A stretch of DNA of 33,542 bases from Streptacidiphilus anmyonensis (GTDB taxonomy: Bacteria > Actinomycetota > Actinomycetes > Streptomycetales > Streptomycetaceae), in NCBI RefSeq assembly GCF_000787855.1, contig NZ_BBPQ01000083.1:1-33542 (forward strand). Direction: 5' to 3'. This document shows, piece by piece, positions 31,067 to 33,542 of the stretch; position 1 is the first letter of the stretch, and each line of letters starts with the position of its first letter. The notes below the pieces were generated by a model, which had not been told where the DNA came from, made no database searches, and was given only the letters and a program-made list of their open reading frames with translations. The translations under genes and the position numbers were made by a program.

Positions 31067-31639
31067 ATGGCCACACCGTCGGTAGCACCACAACCGAAGG
31101 CGCCGGTGCCGCGCCGCCGTAATCCGCTGCACCGCCGCACGGACTCGCTGCGCTTCTGGGTGCGCGTGGTCTTCGCTCTCGCCCTCGCCCTCGCCGCCGC
31201 GCTCACCGTGCTGCTCGGCCTCCACCTCTACGCGGACGGCCGCGCCGAAGCCGCCAAGCAGGCCGCCGGCCTGCACCAGGTCGACGCCGTCGCCGCGACC
31301 CAGCCCGTCTCCGCGGGCGTCGACACCTGGATCTCCACACTCACCTGGACCGACGCCGGCCACTCCTACCGCGAACAGGCCCCGGTCCCGCCCGCGACCG
31401 CACCGGGCGACCACGTCAGCATCTGGGTCAACGCCCAGGAGGCACCGCAGCCGGACCCGATCCCCGCCGTGCAGAGCGCGGGCAGCGCCGCGACCTACTC
31501 CCTGGCCGTCTTCTCCGGCGCGGTCCTGCTGCTCTCCGGCGGCTACGCCTACTCCCGGCACCGCATCGACGCCTGCGCGTGGAAGTCCTGGGAGAACGAG
31601 TGGGCCAAGGTCGAGCCGGAGTGGACCCACCGCGCCTGA
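31067..31639 (+). CDS. Rv1733c-like membrane protein
   Basis: The 190-residue membrane protein has two transmembrane helices (about 30-52 and 143-162) around an extracellular loop of about 90 residues, and a basic N-terminus (PRRRNPLHRRTDSLRFW). The opening NPLHRRTDSLRFWVRVVFALALALAAALT and the C-terminal RHRIDACAWKSWENEWAKVEPEW match the Rv1733c family of actinobacteria, whose function is unknown. ATG 31067 with GGAGG about nine bases upstream is preferred to an in-frame TTG at 31052. It ends in the hairpin at 31630. Confidence 0.85.
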   Translation: MATPSVAPQPKAPVPRRRNPLHRRTDSLRFWVRVVFALALALAAALTVLLGLHLYADGRAEAAKQAAGLHQVDAVAATQPVSAGVDTWISTLTWTDAGHSYREQAPVPPATAPGDHVSIWVNAQEAPQPDPIPAVQSAGSAATYSLAVFSGAVLLLSGGYAYSRHRIDACAWKSWENEWAKVEPEWTHRA

Positions 31640-31653
31640 GGCCGCAGGCGCGG
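31630..31653. terminator. Hairpin terminator spanning a stop codon
   Basis: A perfect 9-bp stem (CCGCGCCTG, 31630-31638, with 31645-31653) closes a 6-base loop. The stop codon TGA (31637-31639) lies in the top of the stem and the loop. It separates convergent genes and may act in both directions. Confidence 0.65.
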
Positions 31654-31684
31654 CCGTCCCGCCCTCGTCGCCGCCGGCAGCGGA

Positions 31685-32356
31685 TCACGCCCCCGACACG
31701 TGCGCGCTGTACTCCGCCAGCCCGTCCCCGGCCAGGTCCTCCAGATGCGCCGAGCGGCCCGTCATCGTCATCACCAGCGACAGCATCGGCCCACGGACCT
31801 CAGGGCCCTCCCCGTGCGTCCAGCCCACGTCCTCGGCCCTCAGCCGCACCCCCGCGATCCGGTTCTTCGATCCGATCAACAGGTTCGACCCCTTGAAGAA
31901 GTCCGCGGTGCGTACCAGCGCCTCCTCGGGATACACCCGCCGCAGGCCGAGCGGCCGCCGGATGTCCTCGGAGTGCACCACCGCCTCCCCCAGCATCGCC
32001 TCCGTCGGACCGGGCGGCGCCGTGGTCCGCCCCTGCGCCGCCCGGAACGCCTTGAGCGTCTCCTCGGGCGTCGCCTTCGTCCACTCCGCGACCCCGGCGG
32101 CGGAGAACTTCGGGAACCTGAACCCGGACTTCGCCATCTCGAACACGAAGCGCGGCGGCGTCATCATCGCCGTCGACAGCATGTGCCCCAGGACCTGGTG
32201 CACACTCCACTCCGCGCACAGCGACCGCGTCCCCCACACCCCGGGCGTCCGCCCGACCCCCTCCAGGTCGCTCAGCAACGCCTCCCGCTCCGCGTGAATC
32301 AGCGGCCACGGACTCCCGGCAGCACCCACCGCCATCACCTCATCGGGCCGTACCAC
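31685..32356 (-). CDS. DinB/MDMPI-fold protein (TIGR03083-like)
   Basis: The 223-residue protein belongs to the maleylpyruvate isomerase/DinB superfamily. The three likely metal His are seen in EWSVHQVLGHMLST and AVVHSEDIRRPLGL. The C-terminal section (VRLRAEDVGWTHGEGPEVRGP, MTMTGRSAHLEDLAGDG) resembles the sterol-carrier-like MDMPI C-domain, so it is longer than the related protein at 24164. The GTG start at 32356 is chosen because GGGGGA stands six to seven bases upstream; ATG 32335 is possible. Function unknown. Confidence 0.82.
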   Translation of the reverse strand: MVRPDEVMAVGAAGSPWPLIHAEREALLSDLEGVGRTPGVWGTRSLCAEWSVHQVLGHMLSTAMMTPPRFVFEMAKSGFRFPKFSAAGVAEWTKATPEETLKAFRAAQGRTTAPPGPTEAMLGEAVVHSEDIRRPLGLRRVYPEEALVRTADFFKGSNLLIGSKNRIAGVRLRAEDVGWTHGEGPEVRGPMLSLVMTMTGRSAHLEDLAGDGLAEYSAHVSGA

Positions 32357-32479
32357 GGGGTTCCCCCAACAAGTAGCACCGCCCGGCCCGGCCCGCGACC
32401 GCTGGTGTCCTGTCTCCACGGAGAACGCGGTGCTAGCGTGCTGGTGCTCGTTTCGATCTTCGAACGTGGGGGCGGGACC

Positions 32480-32833
32480 ATGGCCAGGAAACAGCAGTCG
32501 AGACCGACGTCGGTACCGAAGCTCAACGACGACCGGCTGTGCTGGCTCGCCGTCCGCGACCACGTCGACAAGCACACCCGCAAGCTCGGCCTGATCGGCT
32601 GGCTCGGCGTGCTCGGCTCCCAACGCGGCCGCGGCTCCGCGCGACTGGGCGGCAACATGCGCCGCGACGAGATGAGCGACCAGAAGATGGACTACGCCTT
32701 CGCCGTCGACCAGGCCTCGGAGAACCTCACCCACGAGGAACGCCTCCACCTTCGGGCCACCGGCCTGGTGCCGGACTGGTTCCTGGCCGACATCGACCGC
32801 AGGGCCAAGGAGATCCGCAAGCAGCGCAGCTGA
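32480..32833 (+). CDS. Small conserved-type hypothetical protein
   Basis: I do not recognise a function. The 117-residue protein is soluble, basic at both ends (MARKQQSRP; RRAKEIRKQRS) and probably alpha-helical in the middle (LCWLAVRDHVDKHTRKLGLIGWLGVLG, QASENLTHEERLHL). It has one cysteine and no transmembrane segment. ATG 32480 has GGGGGCGGG seven bases upstream. A possible -10 box TAGCGT is at 32434-32439, without a clear -35. A GC-rich hairpin follows the stop. Confidence 0.72.
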   Translation: MARKQQSRPTSVPKLNDDRLCWLAVRDHVDKHTRKLGLIGWLGVLGSQRGRGSARLGGNMRRDEMSDQKMDYAFAVDQASENLTHEERLHLRATGLVPDWFLADIDRRAKEIRKQRS

Positions 32834-32843
32834 GGCCCGCGCT

Positions 32844-32863
32844 CGGCGCGCCGCACCGCGCCG
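32844..32863 (+). terminator. Candidate hairpin terminator
   Basis: CGGCGCG (32844-32850) pairs perfectly with CGCGCCG (32857-32863) across a 6-base loop, ten bases after the stop of the 32480 gene. There is no T-tract. Confidence 0.5.
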
Positions 32864-32994
32864 CTCGGCTCTGCCAGCGCTCTTCCCCACCTGCTCTCCC
32901 GCTTCCCCGCTGGACACCGCTCCGCCTGGCCCGGAAGTGGCATGCCGCTCAGCGAATCTCGCCGGCCAACCTCTGACGGCTCATGGACGGTCCC

Positions 32995-33542
32995 TCAGCT
33001 TCCGCTGCCGGTCTGCGGACGGACGAACGTCGTCGTGCTCCCGGTAACGGTCGTGAAAAGGCAGGAGACCTGCCGACTGACCGTGAACCAGCCTTGGCTG
33101 GCTGGGTAGATGACCTCGTTTGCCATGCCCGTGCCTGTGGGATACCTCGTGGCTGCCGCGTTGCATCGGCGCTGCGCCTCGGCCTGCAATGCGCCGTCGT
33201 CCGTGAAGTCCGTCCATCCTGTGAGGTCGCTCGATCCGTAGACCTGGGCCTCGTGCGGTTGATCGCAGGGCACCAACTGCACAGGCGCATCCGCCTGAAG
33301 TGTGTGGTTGGGCCACAGGAAGCAGTCGCCCGTCCTCACATCGTCCAGAGCGGCGTACTGAGCGTGACTGACACCGCCTCCCGGCAGTCGGGAGGGGCCG
33401 CTGGTTATGGCAAACATGTTGATGACGACCAGTCCCCAGACAATGGACCCGACGATCCCGAGAATCGCCAGCCCCTTGCCGCGTTGGCCACTGCGCAGGA
33501 CCTGGAAGAGCCCGACGACACCGCAGATCAGACCAATCGGGG
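32995..33542 (-). CDS. DUF4190 / septum-formation-like membrane protein, 5' end outside window
   Basis: The frame is open to the right edge, so the true start is not visible; an internal ATG at 33417 is not the start. The visible part begins with two hydrophobic helices around GLFQVLRSGQRGKGLAILG, the DUF4190 pattern (small-residue helix, basic loop, GKGLAI). An extracellular domain follows with paired cysteines (GDCFLW, LVPCDQPHEAQVYG, RRCNAAA, SCLF), like the septum-formation (PF13845) lipid-exterior domains of actinobacteria. The GDC...PCDQPHEAQ motif is typical of that family. The role is probably envelope-related and unknown. It resembles the extracellular Cys layout of the 3270 protein only loosely. 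Confidence 0.78.
   Translation of the reverse strand, partial: PIGLICGVVGLFQVLRSGQRGKGLAILGIVGSIVWGLVVINMFAITSGPSRLPGGGVSHAQYAALDDVRTGDCFLWPNHTLQADAPVQLVPCDQPHEAQVYGSSDLTGWTDFTDDGALQAEAQRRCNAAATRYPTGTGMANEVIYPASQGWFTVSRQVSCLFTTVTGSTTTFVRPQTGSGS

Overview
The window is a very GC-rich, densely coded actinobacterial chromosome segment. It looks like Streptomyces, Kitasatospora, Streptacidiphilus or a close relative. The reasons are GTG/TTG starts behind GGAGG-type ribosome sites, LLM-class (F420/FMN) oxidoreductases, mycothiol-type DinB-fold proteins, many secreted enzymes, and one rare TTA leucine codon of the kind read by bldA tRNA. I saw no rRNA, tRNA, CRISPR array, transposase or prophage gene. 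The assignment to a genus is inference.

Layout. 1-1615 (minus): the head of a complex I operon, nuoA-nuoB-nuoC, with nuoC running off the left edge. 1952-4691 (plus): a NarL-type sensor kinase without a neighbouring response regulator, a small membrane-anchored protein, and a kinase-less paralogue of the kinase's membrane sensor domain. 4752-10850 (minus): five catabolic-type enzymes (two amidohydrolases, two LLM oxidoreductases, one SDR) in three transcription units. Each unit has the same TetR-like operator just upstream of its first start codon. 10928-17361 (minus): an HtrA-like lipoprotein protease, a YkcB/ArnT-type GT39 glycosyltransferase, a sensor kinase and response regulator closely resembling M. 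tuberculosis PhoR/PhoP, and a rhomboid protease. 17438-18382 (minus): an aldose epimerase. 18618-22169 (plus): a secreted amidase-like protein and an acyl-CoA dehydrogenase, ending in a strong bidirectional terminator. 22244-24715 (minus): a MerR-PP2C fusion with a textbook 19-bp-spacer MerR promoter, a tyrosine phosphatase and a DinB-fold protein. 24866-26171 (plus): an SRPBCC protein and a methyltransferase. 26323-31639 (plus): a secreted phosphoesterase, a secreted GH27-RICIN glycosidase, a PPOX-fold protein and an Rv1733c-like membrane protein. The right end holds a second DinB-fold protein (minus), a small unknown protein (plus) and a truncated DUF4190-type membrane protein (minus).

The most interesting content is regulatory DNA read directly from the sequence. 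(1) Three matching 19-bp operators tie the 4.7-10.9 kb enzymes into one putative regulon. (2) Five 7-mers at exact 11-bp steps, plus two inverted ones, lie upstream of the PhoP-like regulator and match the TCACAGC direct-repeat rule known for mycobacterial PhoP. (3) An identical 21-bp element precedes both the orphan kinase and its kinase-less paralogue. (4) Five TTCG units at exact 11-bp steps lie between nuoA and the kinase. (5) Three 14-bp near-palindromic iterons precede the secreted phosphoesterase. (6) A perfect 13-bp inverted repeat displays the GT39 start codon in its loop. (7) The MerR-PP2C fusion has its own MerR-type promoter. In-frame minisatellites also recur at gene ends and linkers. 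All functional statements are by family recognition; nothing was searched or computed.
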